Positions 28,799 through 38,023 of a stretch of DNA of 64,000 nt are shown here, in pieces. Position 1 is the first letter of the stretch, and each line of letters starts with the position of its first letter. Position numbers and translations under genes: made by a program. The stretch covers positions 1,116,001 to 1,180,000 of the forward strand of contig NZ_CP071793.1 in assembly GCF_017498545.1 (NCBI RefSeq). Direction: 5' to 3'. The notes under the pieces are model-generated. The model saw only the letters and a list, made by a program, of their open reading frames with translations. It was not told the DNA's origin and made no database searches. Origin of the DNA: Sulfidibacter corallicola (GTDB taxonomy: Bacteria > Acidobacteriota > Holophagae > Acanthopleuribacterales > Acanthopleuribacteraceae).

Positions 28799-31696
28799 AT
28801 GACGATACGCCTTTTTCTCCCTTTGTTCTGCTGTTCTCTACTTCTCCCCGGTGTCTGGGGCCTCGCGGCGTTTGCCGACGAAGTTCCCGACAGCGAGGTC
28901 CTGGAGACGCGTCTGTCCGGCGCTACCGGTGAAACCCGCTTGGAGATCTTGGAAACATTGGTGCTGGTCAACGCCAAAAACGATCCGGCGAAGAGCTTGA
29001 AATACGGATTGGCGTTGGTGGAATCCCTGGATGGGCCGGATCGGGTGACCAAACGCCTGGAAATCATGAACAAGGTGACCTGGGCCCATTTTCGGCTGGG
29101 TGATTACGACGAAGCGCTTCGCTACAACGAGCGGGTGGGCGCGCTCGCCGAACGGGTCGGCGATCGCCTGGCTTACGGTGGTGTGCTCAAGTTGCGGGGG
29201 TCGGTGCACCTGCGTCGCGGCGATTTCAAAAAGTGCCGTGAAGCGTATCTCGAAGCCCTGGCCCTGTTCCGCGAGGTGAAAAACGACGAGCAGGTCGCCA
29301 CGGTCTTGAACAATCTGGGCATCCTTTTCAAGGTCCAGGGCAATTATCAACAGGCGCTGGAATACTACCTTCAGGCTCTGGCCATTCACGAAAAAAACGG
29401 GAACCGGGCGCATCAGGCTTCCTGTCTCAACAACGTGGGGCAGATCTTCCTGTTCCTCGAGGAAAACGACAAGGCGCAGGAGTACTACGAGCGCGCCCTG
29501 GAGTTGAAAAAGGAACTCGGCGACAAGAGAGCGATGGCTTCGACCTACAACAACCTGGCGAGCCTGCACCAACGCGCCGGGCGCCACGAGTTGGCCCACC
29601 AGTACCTGAGTGAAGCCCTGGCACTGGGGCAAGCCACGGGCAACCTGTATTCGGTCGGCCTCAGTTTCGGCCATCGCGCCCACTCGCTTATCGAAATGAA
29701 GCGCTACGACGAGGCCCTCGCGGATCTGGGCGAGGCCTTGAAACGTTTCGAGCGGATGAATGCCCGGGCCCAGATCATCTTCATTCGCCGCAACACGGCC
29801 AGGTTGTATCGAGAGACGGATCGCCTGGACGAGGCGCTGGTGGAGATTCGATCGGCCCTGGCCTTGGCCGAGGAGATCGATGCCAAGGAAGAGATCGGCC
29901 GTGCCAACGAGGAAATGTCGCTGGTGCTCGCGGCTCGCGGCGACTATCAAGGCGCCCTCGAGGCCTTTCGGCGCTTCAAGAAGGTCGCCGACGAAGTTTT
30001 CTCCGAGAACAGCTACAACCGCATCTCCTTTTTGAGAGAACAATTCGAGACCTTGAAGAAGGAAAAGGAAATCGAGGGCCTGCGGGCCGTCACGCAGGAC
30101 CAAGTCTCGCGCCTGGCCCAGGAAAAGCTGACTCAGAGGCTGGTCTTGGCGATCCTGCTGGTGGTGTTCCTGTGTGTCATCACCCTTTTGATGAGGCTGC
30201 ATTCCCATCGCCAGCTCGTCATGCAGATGGAGCTGAACCGAACCCTGGAGCAACGGGTCGCGGCGCGGACCGAGGCCTTGGAGGCGCGCAACGAAGAATT
30301 GGTGACACTGGACGAAGTGGTGCGCGCCATCAATCGGGAGGCGGATCTAAAGCCCTTGCTGGCCGCGGTTCTCAAGGAAACCAAGGTGTTGCTGCCAGGG
30401 GCCGAGACCAGCTCGATCCTGATGTATGACGCCGACGAGGACCTTTTCGAGCTGGCTGCCTTCACCGGCTACGATTGCGACATGGATCCGCCCGTGCGAT
30501 TGACGCAACGAGATGTGGCCGAGCGCTACATGAGCCATCCGCCCCGCGGTGACGGCATCTGGATCATCGAGGAGACGGAGCGCTTGACGGCGCCCGAATC
30601 GATCAAGGAGCTTCCGAAGCCGAGAAGCCTGCTGGCCATGAGCCTCGAATTGGCGGGTGAGTGTTCCGGGTTCCTGATTTTGGGAAACCTGACCCGCCAC
30701 GACGCGTTTCGCGTCGCCGATCCGGGAACCCTTCAGCGGCTGCGCGAGCACACGGTCTCTGCCGTGGCCAAGGCGCGCGTGGTACACAACCTCGTTCATA
30801 CACAGTCACTACTGACAAAGACCCAGCACCAGTTGGTGCAGGCCGCCCACCGTGCCGGGATGTCCGAGATCGCGGTCGGCGTGCTGCACAACCTGGGCAA
30901 TGCCCTGAATTCCGTGAATGCCACCTGTGCGGTGTTGGAACAACGCATTTGCGACAATCGGGGGCTTCGCATCTTGGATGGCGTGAGCGAACTCCTGCGG
31001 GATCACGAGCGGGATTTGGCCGGCTTCTTCTCGACCGACCGGCGCGGCAAGATGCTGCCCGAAGTACTGACCGAGGTATCGCGACGTTTGCGGGACACCC
31101 ACGACGACATCGCGAACGACCTGGATCTGTTGAAGGAGGAATTGGAGGAAGTCCTGAAGATGGTTCGCGCCCAACACGATCTCATCGAACCCCAGATCCT
31201 GCTCGAACCCGTCAACGTGAACCGCCTGGTTCAGGAAGTGTTGGCCGCCTATGCACGTGATTTTCGGGAGGAACGGGTCGTGGTCGAGCGCCATCTGGGC
31301 GAGGTGCCCACGGTGGTGACCGAGCGCTTCAAGTTGTCGACCGTGCTGCACCATCTTCTGCGCAACGCGCTCGAGTCATTTCGCCATGAAATCCCCGAGA
31401 GCCGGAAGACCATCACCGTGGCGACTCTGGTGGAAAGCGAGGATCGGCTGTTGCTCGAGGTGGCCGACAGCGGCGTGGGCATTCCGGATGCTCAGAAATC
31501 GATGGTGTTCCGTCAGGGATATTCCACCAAGTCCCATGCGGCCGGGCTCGGGCTTCATTTCTGTGCCAACGCTCTCAAGGAGGTCGGTGGCCGGATCCAA
31601 GTCTCCGACAATCGCGAGGGACCGGGAACGCTCGTGCGGGTTTGGCTACCGGTCAGGAGATCCGACCGCAAAGGCAGAGGCACCGCGGTTGCCTGA
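28799..31696 (+). CDS. TPR-GAF sensor histidine kinase
   Basis: 965 residues from the ATG at 28799, chosen because a signal-type hydrophobic N-terminus follows (MTIRLFLPLFCCSLLLPG); no clear Shine-Dalgarno, so upstream starts remain possible. Residues about 60-430 are extracytoplasmic TPR repeats (YNNLASLHQRAGRHELAHQY). A transmembrane helix (about 443-467), coiled coil and GAF-like domain (about 500-640) follow, then the kinase: phospho-acceptor His697 in the GVLHNLGNALNS type of box, N box LLRNALESF, DSGVGI (about 888) and GLGLHF. No receiver or DNA-binding domain. A plausible partner is the receiver-Ser/Thr kinase at 10522. Stands alone in plus orientation. Confidence 0.88.
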   Translation: MTIRLFLPLFCCSLLLPGVWGLAAFADEVPDSEVLETRLSGATGETRLEILETLVLVNAKNDPAKSLKYGLALVESLDGPDRVTKRLEIMNKVTWAHFRLGDYDEALRYNERVGALAERVGDRLAYGGVLKLRGSVHLRRGDFKKCREAYLEALALFREVKNDEQVATVLNNLGILFKVQGNYQQALEYYLQALAIHEKNGNRAHQASCLNNVGQIFLFLEENDKAQEYYERALELKKELGDKRAMASTYNNLASLHQRAGRHELAHQYLSEALALGQATGNLYSVGLSFGHRAHSLIEMKRYDEALADLGEALKRFERMNARAQIIFIRRNTARLYRETDRLDEALVEIRSALALAEEIDAKEEIGRANEEMSLVLAARGDYQGALEAFRRFKKVADEVFSENSYNRISFLREQFETLKKEKEIEGLRAVTQDQVSRLAQEKLTQRLVLAILLVVFLCVITLLMRLHSHRQLVMQMELNRTLEQRVAARTEALEARNEELVTLDEVVRAINREADLKPLLAAVLKETKVLLPGAETSSILMYDADEDLFELAAFTGYDCDMDPPVRLTQRDVAERYMSHPPRGDGIWIIEETERLTAPESIKELPKPRSLLAMSLELAGECSGFLILGNLTRHDAFRVADPGTLQRLREHTVSAVAKARVVHNLVHTQSLLTKTQHQLVQAAHRAGMSEIAVGVLHNLGNALNSVNATCAVLEQRICDNRGLRILDGVSELLRDHERDLAGFFSTDRRGKMLPEVLTEVSRRLRDTHDDIANDLDLLKEELEEVLKMVRAQHDLIEPQILLEPVNVNRLVQEVLAAYARDFREERVVVERHLGEVPTVVTERFKLSTVLHHLLRNALESFRHEIPESRKTITVATLVESEDRLLLEVADSGVGIPDAQKSMVFRQGYSTKSHAAGLGLHFCANALKEVGGRIQVSDNREGPGTLVRVWLPVRRSDRKGRGTAVA

Positions 31697-31713
31697 TCGC
31701 CCGCGCGTTCGAC

Positions 31714-32040
31714 TCATTCCGGCGCTTGTTGCTCCAGGCGTTCCATCTCCTTTTTGAGGGAGACTTCGAGGAAAAAGGCCCCCAGCGGCAAGAGCGAGGC
31801 GATGAAGGCGATCAGCACCCGGCCCATGCGCCAGCGCAGCTCGACGGCGGTCTTGCCGAGAAACACCATGAAGGCGATGAAAAGGAAACCGTGAATCGGC
31901 CCGAGAATGCGAACCAGAATGGGTTCGTCGGCCATGTACTTGACCGGTACGGCGATCGCCATCAGGAGAATGTAGGAAACGCCTTCGGAAAAACTGACGA
32001 TGCGGAATTGTCCGAGCGTGGTGGTAAACAACTTGTTCAT
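31714..32040 (-). CDS. DUF3817 small integral membrane protein
   Basis: 108 residues with three predicted membrane segments (YILLMAIAVPVKYM, HGFLFIAFMVFLGKTAV, GRVLIAFIASLLPLGAFF). The internal GPIHGFLFI is the hallmark of the DUF3817/YdzA family, function unknown. The ATG at 32040 is preferred over a GTG 12 bases upstream because GAAGG precedes it with suitable spacing. Convergent with the histidine kinase gene, separated by 17 bases. Confidence 0.82.
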   Translation of the reverse strand: MNKLFTTTLGQFRIVSFSEGVSYILLMAIAVPVKYMADEPILVRILGPIHGFLFIAFMVFLGKTAVELRWRMGRVLIAFIASLLPLGAFFLEVSLKKEMERLEQQAPE

Positions 32041-32170
32041 GCATGCCTTCACTTTTTGTCGGCCGATGGGGCCGGAATTCGATGATGTGCTGTGCGCGAG
32101 AATCCGTCTTCGCGCCGAGTCGGCGTCAGTCCGGGGCCCTCCTCGGAAATGGAAGGCGTCCGAACCGAAA

Positions 32171-33409
32171 TCACTTGGCCGCTTTCGCTTGCAGCCAGGC
32201 TACGGCACTCTTGATGCCGCGCAGGGTCAGGTCCTCCATGAAGAAGACTTCGCGGATTTTTTCCAGCGTGATGCGGCCGTAGGTGATGTCCCATTCTTCC
32301 TTGGGAATCGGGTTCAACCACACGCTGTACTCGAAACGGTCGCGCAGGTGCTGCAAGCGATCGATGCTGGCCACCGCATCCTCTTCCTCGAATTCGATCG
32401 AGCCGTGTCGGTAGAGCAGTTCCTCCGGTGCCATGCTGGCATCGCCGATGATGAAGACGCGCGAGTCCCGGGACTCGAGCAGCAGTTTTTCGAGTGGATA
32501 GGGTTGGCAACGGCGCGAGTCCAGGTACACGTTGCGGTAGATGGTGTTGTGGAAATAGTAGGTTTTGGTGTCCTTGAAGCGATCCTTGATTTTCGAGAAG
32601 AGGGTCTGGACGTTGCGCACGAAGGGCAGCATCGAGGTACCGCCGTTGTCGATCAGGAGGATCAGTTTCAAGCGGTCCAGCTCGCGACGCTTGAAGATCA
32701 AATCGATCTCGCCGCCGTTGCGTCCGGTTCGGAAGATGGTTTCGTCCAGGTCCAATTCGTCGTAGGGACCGACCGGCACCATGTTCTTCAGGGCACCGAG
32801 TGCCTGCCGCAGGTTGGCGCCCGAAAGCGTGTGGTGATCGTCGTAGGCCACGTAGCGGCGATCGCCGATGACCTTGATCGCCGAACGGTTCTTCCAGGTG
32901 CCGTGGACCCGAATGCCGCGCTCGGCGAAACCGGAATGGCCATAGGGCGAGGTGCCGCCCGTGCCGACCCAGCGATTGCCGCCGTGGTGGGCTTCCATCT
33001 GCTCGCGAACCGTTTCCCAGAAGCGGCGCATCAGCTCGTCGCGCGACATGGACCACAAGGCATGGCGCGGAATGTCGCCGCGTTCCACCGCCTGCTCGAG
33101 CCATTTGCGGAACTGTTTGGTTTGCAACAGCTCCGGATCGCCTTCCACCACCGCCGGCAGGTCGACGTCGTAGAAGTAGAGCGCGAAGGCCCGTTCGAAG
33201 CTGTCCAGGTGCTCCACCCGTTTCACCAGGGCGAGGCGCATCAGGATGAACAGCTCGTCGAGCGTTTTGACCAGGCCTTTTTCCAGGCCGGTATAGAAAT
33301 CCATGATTTCCGTCAGGCTCACCGGAATGTCGTACTCGCGCAGGAGATAGAAAAAGTCGATGAACAACGGCTCGGCCTGGGTGGAGAAGGGGTCGACGGC
33401 GCGGGTCAT
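32171..33409 (-). CDS. VWA-domain (CoxE-like) protein partnered with a MoxR ATPase
   Basis: 412 residues. The N-terminal helical region (about 15-140: YDIPVSLTEIMDFYTGLEKG) is typical of VWA partners of MoxR ATPases. A von Willebrand A domain follows (about 245-400). The metal-site loop reads IDNGGTS (Asp254) rather than the canonical DxSxS, so divalent metal binding may be altered. Such pairs act as chaperones that assemble or load metals into protein complexes. Transcribed after the MoxR gene with 85 bases between; ribosome binding site GAGGAG. Confidence 0.88.
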   Translation of the reverse strand: MTRAVDPFSTQAEPLFIDFFYLLREYDIPVSLTEIMDFYTGLEKGLVKTLDELFILMRLALVKRVEHLDSFERAFALYFYDVDLPAVVEGDPELLQTKQFRKWLEQAVERGDIPRHALWSMSRDELMRRFWETVREQMEAHHGGNRWVGTGGTSPYGHSGFAERGIRVHGTWKNRSAIKVIGDRRYVAYDDHHTLSGANLRQALGALKNMVPVGPYDELDLDETIFRTGRNGGEIDLIFKRRELDRLKLILLIDNGGTSMLPFVRNVQTLFSKIKDRFKDTKTYYFHNTIYRNVYLDSRRCQPYPLEKLLLESRDSRVFIIGDASMAPEELLYRHGSIEFEEEDAVASIDRLQHLRDRFEYSVWLNPIPKEEWDITYGRITLEKIREVFFMEDLTLRGIKSAVAWLQAKAAK

Positions 33410-33494
33410 GGTACTCCTCGCGATGCTTCGGGGTTTGGGGATCGGGTACGATCCCCACCTGGTTTCCAGGGAGTGACGGTGAATGAGGACGCGC

Positions 33495-34340
33495 TCAAAA
33501 GCCCGACCAACTCCGTTTCTTGCGTTCGGATTTGCCCTTGCCGCGGTAGCTCAAGATGTCGTTGGTGCGTTTGAGCAGAACGCCGGGAAAGGGAAGGTCT
33601 TCGCTCTGATCGGGTGTCACGCCGGCGTGAATCATGGCGCCCAGCCAGTTCAGCAGCTCGCTGGTGGCCGGCGGTTTCTCGTAGCCGCGCTCGCGCAGTT
33701 CGTAGAACATGTTGAGTGCCGGCTCCAAAAGCGTGGCCTTCATTTCCGGGAAGTGCAGCTTGACGATTTCGCGCATGTCCTCGGGACTCGGGAAGGCGAT
33801 GTGGTGGCAAAAGCAGCGGCGCAGAAAGGGATCCGAGAGTTCGCGCTTCGCGTTGGAGGTGATCAGGATGATCGGCGGCTGGCGAGCGCCGATGACCTTG
33901 TTCACTTCGCGGATCACGAACTGGTTCTCCTCGAGCACGTCGAGCAAATTGTCCTGCACGTCCGATTCGGTCTTGTCGATTTCGTCGAGCAGCAGCACCA
34001 CCCGATCTTCGGAGCGAAAGGCGCGGCCGATGGGGCCCCAGATGACGTAGTCGAAGAAATCGTTGACGTTGCGATCGGTTTCTTCGGTACCGAAACGCGC
34101 GTCGTTGAGGCGCAGAACGGTGTCCTGAACATAGCAGGCCTCTTCGCCCTTGATGGTCGATTTGGCGCGCAGGATTTCGATGCCGATCCCCAGCGAGCGG
34201 CTGATTTCGAAGGCAAGCTGGGTTTTGCCGGTGCCGGGTTCCCCGGTCAGCAGCAGCGGTTTTTCCATTTTGATGGCCATGTTGACGATGGCTTCGAGCT
34301 CGGGATCCAAATAGTATTTGTCGGAACCGGTAAACTTCAT
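33495..34340 (-). CDS. MoxR-type AAA+ ATPase
   Basis: 281 residues from the ATG at 34340 (MKFTGSDKYYLDPELEA); the open frame continues to 34961 without coding character. Walker A GEPGTGKT (33-40), Walker B LLLDEID (Asp119-Glu120), sensor 1 ITSNAKRE, arginine finger region DPFLRRCF. Together with the VWA protein downstream it forms a MoxR/CoxE-type module that remodels or activates a target complex. The target is not encoded nearby. Predicted cytoplasmic. Confidence 0.92.
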   Translation of the reverse strand: MKFTGSDKYYLDPELEAIVNMAIKMEKPLLLTGEPGTGKTQLAFEISRSLGIGIEILRAKSTIKGEEACYVQDTVLRLNDARFGTEETDRNVNDFFDYVIWGPIGRAFRSEDRVVLLLDEIDKTESDVQDNLLDVLEENQFVIREVNKVIGARQPPIILITSNAKRELSDPFLRRCFCHHIAFPSPEDMREIVKLHFPEMKATLLEPALNMFYELRERGYEKPPATSELLNWLGAMIHAGVTPDQSEDLPFPGVLLKRTNDILSYRGKGKSERKKRSWSGF

Positions 34341-34597
34341 GGAGGGCGCGTCTCCCCTGTGCTTTGATGTAATGCCCGTCGCCGCCACCGCCCGTGGAAA
34401 ACGAGCTCGGGAACCGATCGAAGGGCACCTCGATTCCCGCCTCCCCGATGGGAGATTGCCGCGATGTGGCAGGCGCGGACCCTGATTATAACCCGAGCCA
34501 ACGCCGATTGCCGCCGTCGAAAACGCGCGACGCGGTCGTGCACAAATGCACGGAGGCCCTTGGGGGCGCCGATCGGCGATTTCGGGCCCCGCCTCGA

Positions 34598-35299
34598 TTA
34601 CTTCCGCTTCTTGCGCTCGATGGCCTTGAGTGCTTCGCGTTTGCTCAGGGGCGCCAGGACCGCATCGTGCTGCTGCACGAACGCGATCACCCATTCCGGA
34701 TTGGCGTAACTGTAGTCGCGCAGCACCCAACCGATCGCCTTTCGAATGAAGAATTCCTTTTCGTGGCACAGGGCCAGGATCGTTTCCGACAAAAAGGCTC
34801 GATTGGTGTCGTGCTTGTGCTTGAGGTGGCCCAGCAGCGAGGCGCGCCGCAGCCACATGTTGGGCGAAGTGATCCAGTCGCGAAGGATGGATTCGAATTC
34901 GCGATGGGATTGTACCAGCCGGCTGATCAGGCCGCCCGCAATGGTGTCGAGGGTGTCCCAATGGGGCGCCGCGTTGGCCAGGTCCACGTAGAGCGGCATC
35001 GATGCGGGTATACGGTGTTTGCGGTGGTTCTCGGCCACGTCAAGCGCCGCATGCTGGTCTTCGCGATGGGGGCCGGCCCACAGCTCGCGGACGACCCGCT
35101 CGTACTCGTCGCGCAATTTCAGCGGGTATTTGGCGCGCGCATCGCGGCACAGTTGCTTGCGCACCGGGGCACGCACGCCGTAGAAGGGTTGATCCGTTTT
35201 CATGTAGGCCTGCATCGGGACGGCCTGGACCGGATCGGCGTGTTGACGCAGACCTTCGAACAGAAATAGCGTGTGCGGGTGGAGATCTCGATCGGACAC
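34598..35299 (-). CDS. AlkD-like DNA alkylation repair protein
   Basis: 233 residues, GTG start with GGAGG five bases before. HEAT-like repeat protein of the AlkC/AlkD family, which excises N3- and N7-alkylated purines without base flipping. Family features include FYGVRAPVRKQL near the N-terminus, PHWDTLDTIA with the conserved Trp-Asp, and SPNMWLRRASLLG. Follows the uridine kinase gene by 112 bases on the same strand, so it may be read through from the pyrimidine operon or have its own promoter. Confidence 0.9.
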   Translation of the reverse strand: MSDRDLHPHTLFLFEGLRQHADPVQAVPMQAYMKTDQPFYGVRAPVRKQLCRDARAKYPLKLRDEYERVVRELWAGPHREDQHAALDVAENHRKHRIPASMPLYVDLANAAPHWDTLDTIAGGLISRLVQSHREFESILRDWITSPNMWLRRASLLGHLKHKHDTNRAFLSETILALCHEKEFFIRKAIGWVLRDYSYANPEWVIAFVQQHDAVLAPLSKREALKAIERKKRK

Positions 35300-35356
35300 C
35301 TGATCCTCCCTGTGGTTGGCGCGGGCCGTCGCCAGGCTCGCGCGCCGTTCGGCGTT

Positions 35357-35385
35357 CCGAGGTTCGGCTACCCGAGGTTCGGCTA
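35357..35385. repeat. short tandem repeat
   Basis: Two copies of CCGAGGTTCGGCTA with a period of 15 bases in the gap between the AlkD-like gene and udk. Purpose unknown. Confidence 0.6.
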
Positions 35386-35411
35386 ACCGACGCGGGCGAT
35401 CGCTCCGCGGC

Positions 35412-36026
35412 CTAGACCCGCTCGGCGATCTGGGCGACCTCCGCCAACACGGTATCGAAAATGGTGTAATTCGTAATCAGGTGATTGGCGTGTTCGCTGG
35501 ACGGTTCCACGAACTGGTCGTGCATGGGCTTGACCTGGCCGAAAAACTGGTTGCGCACCCCTTCGGGCGTGCGTCCCCGTTCCTGCACGTCGCGGCGCAG
35601 GCGATGGGCGTACCGCGTTTCCTCGGGAATACTCAAAAACACCGCTTCGTCGAAGTGGCAGCGCACCTGAGGTTGGGACAGCACCAGAATGCCGTCCACC
35701 ACCACGACGGGTTTGGGGGCCATCGGCGACGTCTCTTTCGTACGTTGATGGGTTTTGAAATCGTAATGCGGCACCTGAATGGTCTGGCCCTGTTTCAGGT
35801 CGCTCAGGTGCTGACCCATCAGGTCGAAGTCCAATGCGGAGGGGTGATCGAAATTGACGCTGCCGCCGTCGTAGTCGAATCGACTGCTTTGATCGATGTA
35901 ATAACTGTCCTGGGCGAGGATACAACAGCGCCCTTCGCCCAGACGTTCCTTCAGCCTGCGCGCAAAGGTGGTCTTGCCCGAGCCGCTACCGCCGGCTACG
36001 CCGATGATGATGATTTTTCTATCCAC
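35412..36026 (-). CDS. udk: uridine kinase
   Basis: 204 residues, GTG start with AGGA six bases upstream. Phosphorylates uridine (and cytidine) to the monophosphate. P-loop GGSGSGKTT (12-20), LAQDSYYIDQS with conserved Asp and Tyr, NFDHPSALDFDLM, and IFLSI..ETR-type lid RRDVQERGRTPEGV. Eight bases downstream of upp. Salvage enzyme, but here it sits inside a uracil catabolic operon, where interconverting uridine and UMP may feed the URC route. Confidence 0.93.
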   Translation of the reverse strand: MDRKIIIIGVAGGSGSGKTTFARRLKERLGEGRCCILAQDSYYIDQSSRFDYDGGSVNFDHPSALDFDLMGQHLSDLKQGQTIQVPHYDFKTHQRTKETSPMAPKPVVVVDGILVLSQPQVRCHFDEAVFLSIPEETRYAHRLRRDVQERGRTPEGVRNQFFGQVKPMHDQFVEPSSEHANHLITNYTIFDTVLAEVAQIAERV

Positions 36027-36034
36027 GGTGGTTC

Positions 36035-36664
36035 CTATTCGAGTGTGTGATACAGCCGATCTCCGGCATCGCCGATCCCGGGGAGAAGAAAGCCCTTCTC
36101 GTTGAGTCCGCGCTCGACGGAAGCCGTGTAGATCTCCACCTCCGGGTGGAAATGCTGCACTTTTTCCAAACCCTGCGGGGAAATGAGCAGGGTGAGCAAC
36201 TGGATGGTGCCTACCTGGTATTGTTTCAAACGGTCCAGGCAGGCGACCACGGTATCGCCCGTGGCCACGATGGGGTCGGCCAGCAAAATGCGTTTGCTTT
36301 TGATATTCTGCGGCACCCGGAAGTAGTATTCCACCGTATTTTGCACAAATTTATCGCGATAGATGCCGATGTGGCCGGCACGGGCGAAGGGCATCATGTT
36401 CAGCAGGGCTTCCAACATGCTGTTTCCCGCCCGCATGATGGAAACCAGAATCAGGTCTTCATCGATCATCTTCCCCACCGTCTTCTCCAGGGGCGTTTCG
36501 ATGTGGACCTCGCCCAGGGACACCTTGCGGGTGGCCTCGTAGCAGACCAGGTGGGTCATTTCCTCGACCGTCTTCCGGAAGGTGGCCGAACTGGTGTTCT
36601 TGTTGCGCAATACGCTGAGTTTGTGCTGGATGAGGGGATGCTCGATCAAAGTGAAACTGCTCAT
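36035..36664 (-). CDS. upp: uracil phosphoribosyltransferase
   Basis: 209 residues. Converts uracil and PRPP to UMP. Type I PRTase signature LADPIVATGDTV (129-140), N-terminal LIEHPLIQHKLSVLRNK and the C-terminal uracil-recognition segment GDAGDRLYHTLE are all intact; full family length. The corresponding step in yeast URC uracil catabolism is carried out by URC6, also a UPRTase. It lies 117 bases after URC4 and 8 bases before udk in the same orientation. Confidence 0.96.
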   Translation of the reverse strand: MSSFTLIEHPLIQHKLSVLRNKNTSSATFRKTVEEMTHLVCYEATRKVSLGEVHIETPLEKTVGKMIDEDLILVSIMRAGNSMLEALLNMMPFARAGHIGIYRDKFVQNTVEYYFRVPQNIKSKRILLADPIVATGDTVVACLDRLKQYQVGTIQLLTLLISPQGLEKVQHFHPEVEIYTASVERGLNEKGFLLPGIGDAGDRLYHTLE

Positions 36665-36781
36665 GGCTAGACCTCTGGAAACGATGATGTCCGGCTTCCG
36701 AAAACAAGGGCCGGAGGCCGATGGATGAAAGGGTCGAACGGAAAAGGGAGGGGGTCCGGAAATGGGCTCGAGGCGCTCGAA

Positions 36782-38023
36782 TCAGAACACCGTGCCGTCA
36801 CTGGCGAGCCGCAGGGGCGGGCCGCCATCCGCGCGACGTTGTGCGGCGAGGCGGCGTCCGGCCCACCAGGTTCCGCCTTCCAGGGCCTTGGCCAGGGGGA
36901 ACGTTTCCTCGTCGAAGCCCAGGTTCTCGCGGACGCGCACCGCGATGGCGTCGAGCAGCACGACCGTCAGGGCGCGCCATTCGACGATCAATTCCGATGA
37001 CGGCGGATGGCTGAGGTTCGCCAGCTCGGGATCGCGGAGGGCCAGCAGGCCACCGTCCAGCATGAGGCCGCCGTTGCGGTATTCGGCCAGGCCCGTCAAC
37101 CTCTCCACGCCGTCCACTTGGATGCCCGCCTCGCGGATCGGCTCGATCATGGAGTAGGTGAGCCACTGGGACAACTTGTGGAACGGCACCAATCCCGTCG
37201 CCGACTGGGCGTCGCCAAGTGCGGGGTGATGCCAGACGTCGCCCAAGTTGATGCCGTTGAGGCTGATTCGGCCCGGCCAGATGGGACCCAGCCCTTCCAG
37301 AACGATGGCGAGCACGTCTTCGGCCGAGCACGAGTCACCGTGGCGGCGGATCAGGGCGTCGAGCAGGTTGCCCGGTCGGCCGTTTCCGAACAGCTCAGGC
37401 TGGGCGGCCATGGCCGCACCCAGCTCGCGCAGAAGCGCCAACCGTCCCGCACAGCCCGCCAAGGGATTGTCGGGACCCACTTGGAATCCCGCTTCCAGTT
37501 GGGCTTGGTCCAAGTCGAGCAAAACGTCGGCCTTTGTGAACGACCGTTCCCCGTCCGTGCCGAAGGCGCCGTCGCGGAACATGTGGTAGCTGGCGACGGC
37601 GAGGCCCTCGGAACGCGCGATGGTGCCGCCGGTGTCGGGATCTCGGTAGGACCAGTTCGGACCGGCGCCGGCATCCAACAACACCGAGACAATCACCAGG
37701 TCCAATTTCACCCTGGCCCGTTCCTGTGGTTCCTGCCCATCGAGACTTGTGTTCAGATCGGCCAGCCGGTCGTGTCCGCCGGCGTTGAAGTGACCCCAAC
37801 GGGAGTGGAAGGGAATCGCCAGGTTCGGGTAATTCTCGCGAGTGACCCGCGTGACGAATTCGGCGACCTCGTCCAGGCGCGTTTCGTCCACCGCGAAATG
37901 GCCTTCGCCCCCGCGGGCGCGGTCCATCAGCCGTTGGGTGCGCTCGCGAATGGCGCCGGGCGTGCGCAACCAGGCCAACTCCCGGGCGCTGCCTTTCAGG
38001 TTTGCGGTAGCGGGTTCAGCCAT
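36782..38023 (-). CDS. DUF1688 / URC4 (Urg3) uracil catabolism protein
   Basis: 413 residues from the ATG at 38023 with GGAAGG seven bases upstream; the longer frame is not family-like. DUF1688 family: LRTPGAIRERTQRLMDRA at the N-terminus, SRWGHFNAGG, DAGAGPNWSYRDPDTG, SEGLAVASYHMF, TGLVPFHKLSQWLTYSMIEP. In the yeast Lachancea kluyveri URC4 is essential for the URC pathway of uracil degradation, though its exact reaction is not established to my knowledge. Overlaps the 3' end of URC1 by eight bases, indicating coupled translation. Confidence 0.93.
   Translation of the reverse strand: MAEPATANLKGSARELAWLRTPGAIRERTQRLMDRARGGEGHFAVDETRLDEVAEFVTRVTRENYPNLAIPFHSRWGHFNAGGHDRLADLNTSLDGQEPQERARVKLDLVIVSVLLDAGAGPNWSYRDPDTGGTIARSEGLAVASYHMFRDGAFGTDGERSFTKADVLLDLDQAQLEAGFQVGPDNPLAGCAGRLALLRELGAAMAAQPELFGNGRPGNLLDALIRRHGDSCSAEDVLAIVLEGLGPIWPGRISLNGINLGDVWHHPALGDAQSATGLVPFHKLSQWLTYSMIEPIREAGIQVDGVERLTGLAEYRNGGLMLDGGLLALRDPELANLSHPPSSELIVEWRALTVVLLDAIAVRVRENLGFDEETFPLAKALEGGTWWAGRRLAAQRRADGGPPLRLASDGTVF

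Noticed and set aside
35357..35385. Two-copy tandem repeat considered as a CRISPR or attachment site
   Set aside because: Only two 14-base copies with a 15-base period; no spacers, cas genes or integrase nearby.
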